64,000 nt of DNA from Thalassia testudinum (lineage: Eukaryota > Streptophyta > Magnoliopsida > Alismatales > Hydrocharitaceae), in contig JAZHRO010000026.1 of NCBI GenBank assembly GCA_037157565.1, positions 36,516,501 to 36,580,500 on the forward strand. The letters are read 5' to 3'. The position numbers and the translations under genes are program-made. Below the pieces are notes generated by a model. The model ran no database searches and was not told the DNA's origin. It saw only the letters and a program-made list of their open reading frames with translations. Positions 33,390 through 45,015 of the stretch are shown here, piece by piece (the first letter of the stretch is position 1; each line of letters begins with the position of its first letter).

Positions 33390-35106
33390 TGATGAGTCCA
33401 TTTTAATGGACTATTGTTACGCCTAAGTTAACTTTATTCTTACATTTTATGTTTGTTAATAACTACATTATGTTATAGAATGATTGCATGCATCATTACT
33501 TAAGTTTACATCTATTCTATCGAATTCTATAACTTAGTATGTAATTATTTTATGTTTCATTATTGTAGGAATAATTTTGCAAAGAAAAGGGTGGTAAAAA
33601 GGAATTTCTCCTCCCCCAACAGCCGACCAGCCTCAACAACACCTCCCCCAACAGCTACGGCCAAGTTTAGTAAGGGATTTGAAAATCCCTTGACTTGTGG
33701 ATGGGGGGGGAGGAGATAAAAGAAGGGCTCTTGACGAGAGGAGGGCGGTCTTCCTTTCCCCCTGTGGGGATCATCTCCACCTTCCCCACCGTGGAGAGGG
33801 CATGCACTGTGGAACCAGCGAGCACCACCACTGCAAACCTCTCTCACCACGCGCTAAGCACTGCGCTCCAGTCTGCCCCACTGCGCGCCTTGCAAGCACG
33901 CCACCATTCTCCCACCGCACGCTCGCACCCTGCAAGAGCACGCTACATCTTCTCCCACCGTGCAGCCCTGCAAGAGCGCCACCATTCTCCCACCACGTGC
34001 CTTGCAAGCGTGCCATCATTCTCCAACACTGCAGTGCCCTTGCAAATGCGCCCTCTTAGTGTACAACCACCACCGCCAGTCCCTCTCTGCACAGGCAGCC
34101 AAGCACGCTCGCAGGCAGCATGCCCCCTCGCGCGCTCTTGTGCGTGCCCTCGCGCACCCTTGTGCATGCACATCTAGCCTGCGCGCCCGTGCACGCAGCC
34201 ACAGAGGCAAGTCGACTTCTTCCCCTCCTTCAACTCATTGCACGGGAACAACGCACTGTTCATCTTTCTTCCCCAAAGGAACCCATCACCGGCCATCCAT
34301 CTCCACATGCAGCCATTGCCACAAACCGCCGTTCTCCATGCTGTTGCCTCAACCTCACGAGCACGACCACACCCTCAGATGTGCCCACCAAGACCCGTGT
34401 GCATGCATGGAGTAACCCACCGTCGGCGGGTTCCTCCTCATCGGCTGGCGACCTCAGACCACCATAGTCGACGCCACAACCATCATCGTGATCCTCTCGT
34501 TGCGGCCAACCTCTCCTGGGCTTCTCTCCTTCAGCTGTGGGCCCTCCTCCTCGTGAGAGCAAAGAAGAGCAAATGCTCTATTTTGGAACAGTAAACTTGC
34601 CATTAAAAATTACAAGCATTGCCATTATCAAAGATTCATTTTTATGATTTTTTTGATTAATTAATTTGAGGTGAAATTGCAGCCCTATGCTTATTCTTCC
34701 ACATATTTGTTCAACCCTTACAATCCATCTCAATATACATCACATTTGAATTCTGATTTATACTTTAGTCTACATGCAAGTAAAGAGTGCACGATATACC
34801 CCTGCACATGAACTCTTTTCTTATGTGAATTTTATGTTAATAGCCATTGAATTCTCCTTAAATTTGGGTTTACATTCAGAGCTGCATATGCATTGTTTGA
34901 TTGGACGATTACTTTTGCGAACTTGATTTCCACATAGTTGTGATTTTAATAGACTAATTCCTCCCTGTGGAGACGACCTAACTATTTTCGTGGTTAGATT
35001 TTGAGAATTAAAATGTTTTGAAAAGTGATTTTCTACCACGTGATTACATATAACGACATGTCATTTCATCCTACAGTTTTCAATGAAAACGAAGATCGCT
35101 CTTTCA
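33390..35106 (+). repeat. 5' LTR of element I (1717 bp)
   Basis: It starts TGATGAGTCC and ends CTCTTTCA. The TATA-like GATAAAAG at 33715-33722 has a perfect dyad upstream. Its end contains CCCTGTGGAGACGACC (34963-34978), typical of this group's U5, and TATAACGAC (35049-35057). Confidence 0.93.
33672..33722 (+). promoter_or_regulatory. TATA-like box with perfect upstream inverted repeat, element I
   Basis: AAGGGATTT (33672-33680), loop GA, AAATCCCTT (33683-33691) is a perfect 9-bp inverted repeat, conserved in the other LTR at 40187-40206. GATAAAAG follows about 24 bp downstream. Confidence 0.6.
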
Positions 35107-35128
35107 AATGGCGCTGTTTGAAGGAGAG
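35107..35128 (+). other. Diverged primer binding site, element I
   Basis: AATGGCGCTGTTTGAAGG follows the LTR. TGGCGC and GTT match the tRNA-Asp site but the 3' half does not. TGTTT and AAACA (35114-35133) could form a small stem at the position of the hairpin in other elements. Confidence 0.5.
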
Positions 35129-36329
35129 GAAACACGCCTATTAATTTTTTTGGGAATTTTATGCTATTTTTATGCTATTTTGGAATTACTAATTGTGGAT
35201 ATTCTTCTGTGCAAAAATACGCAATGAACGCGACGGGTGCGCACGGCGGAGATGATCTTTTTGGTGGACCTTGATGCCACCTAGAGGCCAGCAACAGGAG
35301 CACGTGGGCCTTGATCCCATGCACGTAGGCTTACAGAGGAGCCTGTTTCTGATTTAGTCATTAGATCTTAGTTTAGATTTAGTTTAGATAGACATTAAAA
35401 CTTAATTTCTGTCTTTTGGACCCTTGTCGGGTATTTTTGGGAATGTGTTCCCAGTGTTTCTTTATTTCTTATCGCTCTTGTATGCGGGAGCGTATTTTCG
35501 GGAGCGTGTTCCCATTTATTTAGATTATAGGATTATTTGAATTGTTTGAACTACATGTTGGTTAGTTAGTTAGATTAGGTTTGTCTGCTTATTATTATTA
35601 TATATATATATTCAAACTGTCTGCTAGAAGCTGCATATCTATAGGACAACCATCTAGGACTGAATGAGCAACATCTAGCTTTTCTTACTGCATTACATAC
35701 ATTCTTGCACGAAGAAAGCTGGAGTAAGGTACATTTTTTTTTCTTGAGCATCAATTACCTGTCATGCATCTGCATTGAACCTAAATCTAAGACCACTAAA
35801 GTGCTTGAATCGAATTAATTCAGTGGTAACTTTAAAAATTGGGACTGCTAAGAGGTTGGACATTAAAATCTGTGACTTAAAATTGTGTGCAAAAGGATCT
35901 TGTTTGCGAGATTTCAAAACTCAAAAACACGAACGTATGATTGCACACCTGAGACACTGTGCACCTCACACATAAGGTCATTAGATAAATTTCTACCTCT
36001 CCTCTTTGCACCACAAGGGAAGTTAGTCAGAAATCAACAAGCCTATCCACCAAGTTACTTTGGTTCCTCGTGCGTGGGCTCGATTCGAGACTTCCATCCT
36101 TTGAGAGTAGGTTATAGGCACCAACGAAGGTTGGCCTAGGAAGCGTAATTCTTGTAAAACTTATTTGGCCACAGCTAAACATTTAATTCTAAGACCTACA
36201 ATCTACTAAAAACATGCCCGCGGGATGGTGGCATTTGTTTTGACAGCGATATAACTCTCTAGGAAGTTTCTGCTTGTGTTCTGAATTCTTTTAAATCCTA
36301 AGAGAGTTTAACCTGTTTAATTGAAAGAA
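35129..36329 (+). other. Leader of element I
   Basis: No gene is seen. The stretch has AT-rich parts and a TA run at 35598-35610. Confidence 0.5.
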
Positions 36330-38311
36330 ATGGACTATCCTTACTCCTATCATTTTAACCAGGATCCCATGCCCCGAGCGTATTCATCCTTTGATGGGTA
36401 CATTGACAATTCATGGGATCATTCTTATTCTTATCCTGAGAGTACTGGCCGATAACTCCCACTTTTGAGCAGAGCCTAGGAGAGAGATTTTCCAACCCTA
36501 GAATCCATACTTCTATGCAAACACCCAACCCTCCCACCCTTCATCATTTTCCGTATCGAGGTTGGACCGATACCCCTAGGCAACTAGAGCCTGAAATTGA
36601 CTATCCTCCCCAATCTGATAATACTAGCCTCTCCTCTTTTATGAAAGAAATGCAAAAATAACAAAAGGAAATGATGGAATCCATGGGATAGATGTTGAGG
36701 AATAGTCAACAATTAAACAAAGAAATAAGACAGCTTAGCTACGCTCTTCTCAGTAATTTTGATCCCTACCCATACGACCGTGATCATGAAAATAATTCTG
36801 AGGAAACCAATGACAATAGGGATCCAGTTTTATGTAGCTATCACTTAGACTCTCCCAATGAGACACGGCCACTAGAGGAGAACGATCTTAGTGATTATCC
36901 ACCCGAGCTTTATTGGAGTCAAAAGAAAGGGAAGATGGTACCTCTTGAGGACCTTGACCCCAATGACAGTATTCTCCTTACCCCTACTAACCTAGGTCAA
37001 GATTGTATTGTTCCTATCACTTCCCCTATTAATTATCTGGTGGAATCCTATTCTACCCTTAGTGAGCCTAATCCTGACCCTCCACTTAGGGAATCAGCAT
37101 CTACCATTCAGCATCCTAAGGATTTAAATGAACCTCATGAAGGCGACCTTGAGGGAATGGAGGATGAATTAGATCAATTTTGGTCTCAGGGATATAAAGA
37201 TTCTATTTCGGTGGACGAGGATGCCCCAATGGTGGAACATAGACTGAAAATCTGGAGTGAATCATAGGGGGATTATTTGTTATTTGAGGACTTACCTTCA
37301 GAGGATATAAATAATATGGTGAAATTCGGATTCCTCCCTTCTTTTGAGAGTCATCCTCCATCAAACCAGGAGTTGATATTAGAGGACAAACAAAATAGTG
37401 AGAAGCCTAAGGGAGACTCTCGGGGATAAAACACATCAATTGAGGATTTATGCCCCGAGAAGAACAAAGAATTGTGTGATATAGGCTTACTCCAAAACAT
37501 TAAGATGGATCCTCCGTCGGAAATAATTGATGATACTTAAGCAACTCCTTTCTTTACTAATGAATCACATATACACCCCGACAAAAATTTGAGTGAACCA
37601 AAAGAATTCGGCGATGAGATTAATGATAATGATTTTGTTGTTTCGACCCTGCCATCAAAGGAATATAATTTGGAGTCCACCATTGATTCACATATACTGG
37701 AAGGTGAAAATATGACTTCGATCATTAATGCTAGGCAAGGTAACGTGAAGTTGTCTACAATTGTTAGGGAGAATACACAATCTGAATTGTTGTTGGAATT
37801 GGACCTAACACCGACTAAGCCCTCATTGGACTTAATCATTACCTTCCAACACCACAAACAACCCTTACACTCCCTAACCAATCCTTGGCTCAGATCTCTG
37901 CTCATGTACATTCTTTCTGGATAACATATCAGGCCAGTACATCCTCGGGTAGAATGGTGAGTGTGGATTGATGCTTGTACTTTTAGTCTCGCCATTCAAG
38001 GGTTTGAAATAATAATGTTTATATATTTTAAAACCCGTCCTGCTTTGGAGGATCCTTGTTATCCTCCACTTATTGCATATCGGGAGGTCCCTTTTCATAT
38101 TCCTTTTGTTATTTCTAGACCTTCCCAGGTAGCCAACGAGGTTTTTTGCTTTTATACCTTCTGGCGAGAATTTGGGATTATGTTGCATCATCAGCTCGCC
38201 AACATCCGTGGCTACCTGTTTTCTAGGCCCACGCTGTTACACATATTTTTAGGGCCTAGTATTTTCTGTTTGGAACCAGACTTACAGGTTCCTTATAAGT
38301 CTAGCTGCTGA
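36330..38311 (+). pseudogene. Broken ORF of unknown function, element I
   Basis: The likely start is the ATG at 36330 (MDYPYSYHFNQDPMPRAYSS), a Tyr-rich N-terminus like that of the element A ORF. One frameshift before 36692 and at least four stops (near 36452, 37265, 37428, 37538, 37922) break it. The middle is acidic (36760-37260 and 37560-37830). The last part (37961-38311) contains PFHIPFVISRP and FGIMLHHQLAN, similar in place and pattern to TRLIGFGLHHQ in element C. No enzyme motif is seen. I infer the same unknown family as in A and C, with moderate confidence because similarity is limited to layout and short motifs. Confidence 0.55.
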
Positions 38312-38440
38312 CAGAAAATGCAGTGTTTGTTGGGAGGCAACCCAGCGTTCTGAATAACACCGTCATCAGGTGATTTCTTTCCTTTCTCCCCCTGTTTTAA
38401 TTTTTACAATGAGGACATTGTAGGATTTAGTCATGGGGGG
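38312..38440 (+). other. Post-ORF block and inner purine motif, element I
   Basis: TGGGAGGCAACCCAGCGTT (38329-38347) is the conserved block after the last ORF. TACAATG, loop AGGA, CATTGTA (38405-38422) is a 7-bp stem-loop, followed by CATGGGGGG (38432-38440). Confidence 0.65.
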
Positions 38441-39864
38441 TGCATTTTGCATTTTAGGAAGTATTCATGCATTTAGGTTAGCATATATAAAAAAAATCTC
38501 TTTTCTTGAGCTGAATGAGTTAGTCCCTAGCAAAATATCTTTATCATGGAGGTGTCATTAAAGAGTTTTCTTCTTAAATTGTTTCTTAAGTTTAGAATTC
38601 AGTTCATTTACTTCACTTGCACGTAGACTGGGTAATGGATTCTTGAAGAAAACTAATAAGCATTTTTAGTCTACTGAACCCTTGGGCAGTTAATAGGAAG
38701 TCATGCATACTATCTTCTAGTAGATCCACCTCATATTTGTGAGAAGAAAGTAGAGAGATTACTGGTGCGCTAAGTCTAGTGCAAGGATTCTTAAGTTTTG
38801 GACAATTAAATGATGATACTTCAGAGTTAGCCATAGTTTTTGCTCTCTATTCTTGTGTGCGTACATTGTGTGAATTCTAGAGAGTCACCAAATAAGGTAG
38901 ATACACAGAGATTGAGTCTTAATAAAGCTATGACTATGGTGAATGGTTACGACCGTCCTTCATAGAGTCCTCGGCTGAAGGAGGGTAATAGTGTCAAAGA
39001 TTAAAAATACGCTTGTCCTATCCATTCCTTCTTGGTGCCGAGAATAGGCACTTCCACCAAATAAGCTACACAATATCCTCTTGACTATCATCATCCCTAA
39101 TAATGCCTCATAAATAAAAGTCTACGTCGTGCTATGTTAAGAAAGAAAAAGAAGGAAAAAAGAAACAATTATATTAAAAAAAAAAAGAAAAAAGAGAAAG
39201 AAAAGAAAAAGAAAAGAGTCCAAGTTTATAGTTTTATCTTCGTGACGCTGTTTCTGAGGCAACAAAAACATCTATCGGGATCTACCGAATATGACCCATA
39301 CCTACCTTTCAGTATTTCTGATCGCCCGAATACTGGCTGAGGACTCTAACTTAGTTGTAGAGTTATTAGGACTTTAATTAAAGTGTGAATGCCATGTGAG
39401 GCACCAAACAGTGAGTACATTTACTAAATCTGACGAGATTTGTGATCTTAGAAAGAAAAGAAAGAAAAGAGTGAGTGCCAAGGAACATCAAGAGAGCACA
39501 GTTGTTTAGCCTCTCTTTGAGTTAACTTGTTTAATAGTCTAGAAATCTAGGGTCTGTAGTACTAGATTACATGTAGCACCAGATGAGTGTGTGCTATCAA
39601 ATACAAATCCATTCAACTCGATATCTCCTACCTAAGCCAAAAGCCGGGGTCAAATTGCAGATTATCTTCTGCTTTATCCCCGAGGAAAGTAGTTGCCTAT
39701 CTTGACAGAAATATTTACCAAGGGTGAAGTACGAACTCTTAATGCTAATTGGCTTTTCACTTGGATCTGTTACCTAGGCTATTATCACTTCACATTTGTC
39801 TGGATCTCTAAAGTTTTGAAATAAGAAAAGAAGAAATCTTCTGATTACTTCTATTATTTTTCAT
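38441..39864 (+). other. Non-coding 3' module of element I
   Basis: No gene is seen. Bases 38930-39065 match the corresponding part of element H on the other strand (43900-44100), including the CACCAAATA motif at 38886-38894 and 39055-39063. An A-rich tract lies at 39143-39215. Confidence 0.6.
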
Positions 39865-39865
39865 T

Positions 39866-39903
39866 TTTGCTAGGGACTAGCAAATCTGAGGCATGGGGGT
39901 ATT
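39866..39903 (+). other. Stem-loop and polypurine tract, element I
   Basis: TTTGCTAG, loop GGA, CTAGCAAA (39866-39884) is followed by GGCATGGGGGTATT (39890-39903), which abuts the 3' LTR. Confidence 0.8.
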
Positions 39904-41601
39904 TGTTGAGTCCATTTTAATGGACTATTGTTATGCCTAAGTTAACTTTATTCTTACATTTTATGTTTGTTAATAACTACATTAGGTTATAGAATGATTG
40001 CATGCATAATTACTTAAGTTTACATCTATTCTATCGCATTCTATAAATTAGTATGTAATTATTTTATGTTTCATTATTGTAGGAATAATTTTGCAAAGAA
40101 AAGGGTGGTAAAAAGGAATTTCTCCTCCCCCAACAGCCGGCTGGCCTCAACAACACCTCCCCCAACAGCCGCCAGCCAAGTTTAGTAAGGGATTTGAAAA
40201 TCCCTTGACTTGTGGATGGGGGGGGAGGAGATAAAAGAAGGGCTCTTGGTGAGAGGAGGGCGATCTTCCTTTCCCCCTGTGGGGATCATCTCCACCTTCC
40301 CCATCGTGGAGAGGGCATGCACTATGGAACCAGCGAGCACCACCACCGCCAACCTCTCTCACCGCGCGCTAAGCACTACGCTCCAGCTTGCCCCACCGTG
40401 CACCCTACAAGCGCGCCACCATTCTCCCACCGCATGCCTACGCCTTGAAAGAGCGTGCTTCATCTTCTCCCACTGTGCTGCCCTGCAAGAGCACCACCAT
40501 TCTCCCACGACGCGCCACCATTCTCTAACACTGCAGCGCCCTTGCAAACGTGCCCTCTCAGCGTATAACCACCAACACCGGTCCCTCTTTGCACAGTTAG
40601 CCAAGCACGCCTGCAGGCAGCACGCCCCCTCGCATGCTCTTGTGCGTGCCCTCTCACACCTTTGTGCGTGCACATCTAGCCTGTGCACCCGTGCACGTAG
40701 CCACAGAGGCAAGCCGGCTTCTTCGCCTCCTTTAACTCAACGCATGGGAACAACGCATTGTTCATCTTTCTTCCCCGAATGAACCCATCGCCGCCTATCC
40801 ATTTACACGTGCAGCCACTGCCACAGACCGCCGTTCTCCATGCCATCACCTCCGTTAAGCTTGCCTCAACCTCACGAGCACGACCACACCCTCAGACGTG
40901 CCCACCAAGACCTGCGTGCACGCATGGAGTAACCCACCGTCGGTCGGCGACCTCAGACCACCATAGTCAACGCCACCACCGTCATCGTGATCCTCTCATC
41001 GCAGCCAACCTCTCCTGGGCTTCTCTCCTTCAACCGTGGGCCCTCCTCCTCGTGCGCGCAAAGAAGAGCAAATACTCTATTTTGGAACAATAAACTTGCC
41101 ATTAAAAATTACAAGCACTGCCATTGTCAAAGATTCATTTTTCTGATTTTTTTGATTAATTAATTTGAGGTGAAATTGAAGCCCTATGCTTATTCTTCCA
41201 CATATTTGTTCAGCCCTTACAATCCATCTCAATATACATCACATTTGAATTCTAATTTACACTTTAGTCTGCATGCAAGTAAAAAGTGCACGATATACCC
41301 CTGCAACTCTTTTCTTATGTGAAATTTACGTCAATAGCCAATGAATTCTCCTTAAATTTGGGGTTTACATTCATAACAGCATATGCATTGTTTGATTTGA
41401 CGATTACTTCTGCAAACTCGATTTCCACATAGTTGTGATTTTAATAGACTAATTCCTCCCTGTGGAGACGACCTAACTATTTTCGTGGTTAGATTCTGAG
41501 AATTAAAATGTTTTGGAAAGAGATTTTCTACTACGTGATTACATACAACGACACGTCATTTCATGCTACAATTTTCAACGAAAACGAAGATCGCTCTTTC
41601 A
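39904..41601 (+). repeat. 3' LTR of element I (1698 bp)
   Basis: It starts TGTTGAGTCC and ends CTCTTTCA. TACAACGAC at 41544-41552 is complementary to tRNA-Asp nt 1-9. Confidence 0.93.
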
Positions 41602-41606
41602 GAAGG

Positions 41607-43016
41607 CTAGATGGGTGCAAATGGCCACCTAAAGGTCCTTTAAGTAGACCCAAGGGAGCCTCTCTAGAGAAGTGTGGAACTCTCTAGAGAGGCCTATGGT
41701 GGGAGCTCATGGGAGAGTGAAAGAGAGGATGGATGGGTGGTTTTTAGATCCACATTTGGTGGATCTAAAAATTGAATGCATCTTGGTTGCTATTTTTAGC
41801 AACCAAGGCAACAACACATGGTAGAGAGTTCTAGACAACTCTAGGCTAGGTATTTTAATGTAGGTGGTGTGTGTGGGTTGAAACCTAGGTGGCTAGGTTG
41901 ATTAGGTTAGGTTCTAGTGGGTTTAGGTCAAGGTAGGTCTCAAATTAAGGTTGCAAACCCTAATTCATTAAGGTAAAAATGCAATTAAACTTGATACAAA
42001 TTTAATTGGGTGTGTGAAAACCTAATTGAGAGTAAAACAACTCAATTAAGGTAGGTCTAGGTCAATTGGATTCTCACTGAGTCCAATTGGACAGTGTGTG
42101 CTGAGATAAGGGCTTAATTGGGCTCAATGAGTCCAATTGAATAGGCTGATGGAATTGACTAAGATCCAAGTCAATTAGGTTTAGTGAGGACTTAATTAGG
42201 TCCTTAGGGAGGTCTAGAGGTGATGTACTAGGGTTAGGGTACCTTAATTTAGGTTCCTATGGGGTTGGAATTGGGTTTAGGGACCTAGGAATTCAAGATC
42301 CAAGCTTGAATTCAAAAACAGGAACTAGAGAGTAGTTCCAGACATCTGACAATAGTGTTAGATGTCTTAAAATGAAAAGTTAGACATCCAAACTTTTTGT
42401 CTGGACGTCCAAACAGAGGCAGGGAAGAATTAAGTTTCTATCTGCAGAAATTGGATGCTCAGACCAAGTGTTTGGACGTCTTAAAATGTTGCAGAAGTGG
42501 GTTTAGGTGCGTGGGTTGTGGCTAAGGGTTATAGACATCTTGTAACTCATTTGGATGTCAAGATAGAGGCTGGAAATAGGGTTTTAGGGCTTCCTAGGGT
42601 ACAGTGGCCTAATCTAAGGGTGGCTAAGGCTTGGGGAAGCTTCTAGGCTTCCTAGGGCTAAGATGGATCTAAGTTCTTCGTAGTTTACTGCTTTATTCCT
42701 ACTTAATAGAATATCATACCTTAACCCCTTACATTATTGTCTACTACATCTTATTCTTGGTCTTCTGCTCTAGCTCTGCTGCAACTCTAGCTTCAGGTCC
42801 AGCTTCAGATTCAGTCTTTAATCCAGCTCCTGAGCTTCTTATTTCCTACAATTTATATAATGCACCTAATTAATATATTATAGCATTATTCTATGCATAG
42901 CTATAGGAGGAACAGTAAAGATGTAAATAATGCTTATGCATGCATGAACTACCCTAACTTATGCTAAGTCCTAGCGTAATTCTGGACAATTAAGACCTAT
43001 GATTGTTGTGCAATCA
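41607..43016 (-). repeat. 3' LTR of element H, second part
   Basis: It continues from 33389 and ends TGTGCAATCA at 43016, before the minus-strand polypurine tract. No gene is seen. Combined LTR length without element I is about 2165 bp. Confidence 0.82.
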
Positions 43017-43052
43017 TACCTCCATGCCTAAATCTTGCTAGTCCCTAGTAAA
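43017..43052 (-). other. Polypurine tract and decayed stem-loop, element H
   Basis: The plus strand TACCTCCATGCC (43017-43028) is the tract with one change. TTGCTAG, TCC, CTAGTAA (43035-43051) is the stem-loop with one mismatch. Confidence 0.7.
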
Positions 43053-44750
43053 TGTAAAACTAAATTATTCACAGAAGGGTCCCTAAGGGATTGATTATTT
43101 TATCAAGTGTATGCCTAGAGATTTTTATCCTTTTTGTTTTCATCCTATGCTCTAGAAATCCAGACAAATGTGAAAGTGTAGCTACGTAGCTTTTGCAATG
43201 GATTCAAGTGGAAGACCTAATTCACCTCTAAAGCCTATACTTGACCCCTAGTAAAATTATAGTGGGATAGGCGGACTTCTTCCCTTGGGGCATTCAAAAT
43301 ATTCTATGAATTCCACCCTGGCTTTAAGCTTGGGTAGATAATGTTTGAGGTATGTGGGTGTTTATTTGGTGTCTCACTCTCACTTGGTGTTACATAGAAA
43401 TTAGTATTTCAGAATCTAGATTCCTGGATTATCAAGTAACTCATCTCAGAGAAAGATGAGAAAAACTATGCTCTCTTTTGATTCCTTTGTATTCATTCTC
43501 TCTTACTCTCTCTATTTTTATTTTTTTTTCTTAGAGCTCACAATCTCACCAGACTCTCACATATGATCCGTATTTGGTGGTCTCACTTGGCATTAACACT
43601 TTAATTGAGTTACATAACCCTAACACTAAGTCGGAATTCCTCAGCTAGTATTCAGGCGGTTAGAAACACAGAAAGATAGGTTAAGGCCTTATTTGGTGGA
43701 TATCAAATTTATTTAGTGATATTGTCTCAATGCAGCTAAAATAAACACTAAATATGCATACCCTCTTTTTTCTTGCTTTTTCTTCTTTTTCAAATTTTCT
43801 TTTTTTCTCATTTTTTTTTCTTCCCTTTTTTTCTATGTTTTTTTTTTTTTCCAACACAACACAAGCTAGTGTACATTCATGAACTTTATTGAAGAGGCAT
43901 TATTAGGGATTGGTGGTACTTAAGAGACATTGGGTGGCTTATTTGGTGGAAGTGCCTACTCATGACACCGGAAGAGACGAATAGGATGGTGTATTTCTAA
44001 CCTTGACATCAAAACCCTCCTTCAACTGAGGATTCCGTAAAGAATGGTTGTAACCATCCACCTTAGTCCTAGTTTTGTGTAATTGCCTTATTTGGTGGCT
44101 CTCAAAATTTTGCACAAAAATGTATATGCAGGAACCAAGAGCGAAAACTATGCCTAATCTCTGAGTATCATCACCTAATTATCTAGGATTCCAGACTCCT
44201 TGCACTAATCTTAGAGCACCAATACTCTCTATTCTCATCTCACACTATTTGGTGGATTTTTGGAAGAAAATTTGCCTAACTCCCAAAACGTTGTCCAAGG
44301 GTTTAGGAAAAGAGGCACTGCTTCTTCTCGACAGACTAAAGACGTTTATCAGCCTTCACCGTGAATCCATTACAAATTCTACTTGTGTGTGAAAAATTGT
44401 ATTGGATTCAAGATTACAGGAATCAACTAGAGGATAAAATTCCTAACGCATTCTCTTAATAAAATAATCTTATTCATGGATGCACAATGTATATATGCTT
44501 TAAACAAGTAACCTCTTATATTCGTACTTCATAAAATTTCCCTTTCGGGTTATATACAGTTTGACCCTAAATTTAGAACAAAAGGTGCATGAGTGAGTTG
44601 AAAGTGGCTGTTGCAGACGATTTTTAGCTCCAATGCGAGCATTGGAGGTGGAGTCTGTTGTTCTTTTATTTAGGGTCCTAAAGTACATTTGACATGCAGC
44701 TCCAAGGTTTTCCTAAATGTTGGCATAAAAATTTTTAGTTTTGTCGTATC
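43053..44750 (-). repeat. Non-coding 3' module of element H with repeated CCACCAAATA
   Basis: No gene is seen. The element strand has five exact CCACCAAATA copies (plus-strand TATTTGGTGG at 43571, 43690, 43940, 44089 and 44246) and a partial one at 43363. Three are followed by AG and C, as CCACCAAATAAG. A T-rich tract lies at 43760-43855. Confidence 0.75.
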
Positions 44751-45015
44751 TACCCCCCCATGCCTAAGGTCTTACATGTCCTCATGCATGAATATAAAAG
44801 AAAATAAATACAGCAGGGAGTAAATGGGTAGAAATCACTTGGAATTGCTCCTGAATTTTAATGTTCAACATCGACCAACCTGACAGTATGCAATATGCTA
44901 AAAGGAAATATGCTTAAAAGAAAAAATATGCTATGTATAAAAATGGCATGTATAGGTGATGGTAGAATGTGGGGTAGATGTTGAGTTTAACGCCTCCAGC
45001 TGAGCGAAAACTCAA
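44751..45015 (-). other. Inner purine motif and post-integrase block, element H
   Basis: The plus strand ACCCCCCCATGCC (44753-44765) and a decayed stem-loop ATGTCCTCAT lie here. GTTGAGTTTAACGCCTCCAG (44972-44991) is the post-integrase block. Confidence 0.55.

Larger units (their letters stand above)
33390..41601 (+). mobile_element. Element I: non-autonomous LTR retrotransposon, complete
   Basis: It has LTRs 33390-35106 and 39904-41601 and duplication GAAGG on both sides (33385-33389, 41602-41606). The interior holds a poor primer site, a broken ORF of unknown function, the inner purine motif, a 3' module and polypurine tract GGCATGGGGGTA. No gag or pol motif is seen. The LTRs differ at many positions and by about 20 bp in length, so it is clearly older than element C. 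Confidence 0.93.

Noticed and set aside
33695..34594. ORFs at 33695-34177, 33960-34415 and 40210-40782 that look alike
   Set aside because: They are the same LTR region of element I in two copies. Frames disagree between copies and no domain is seen.
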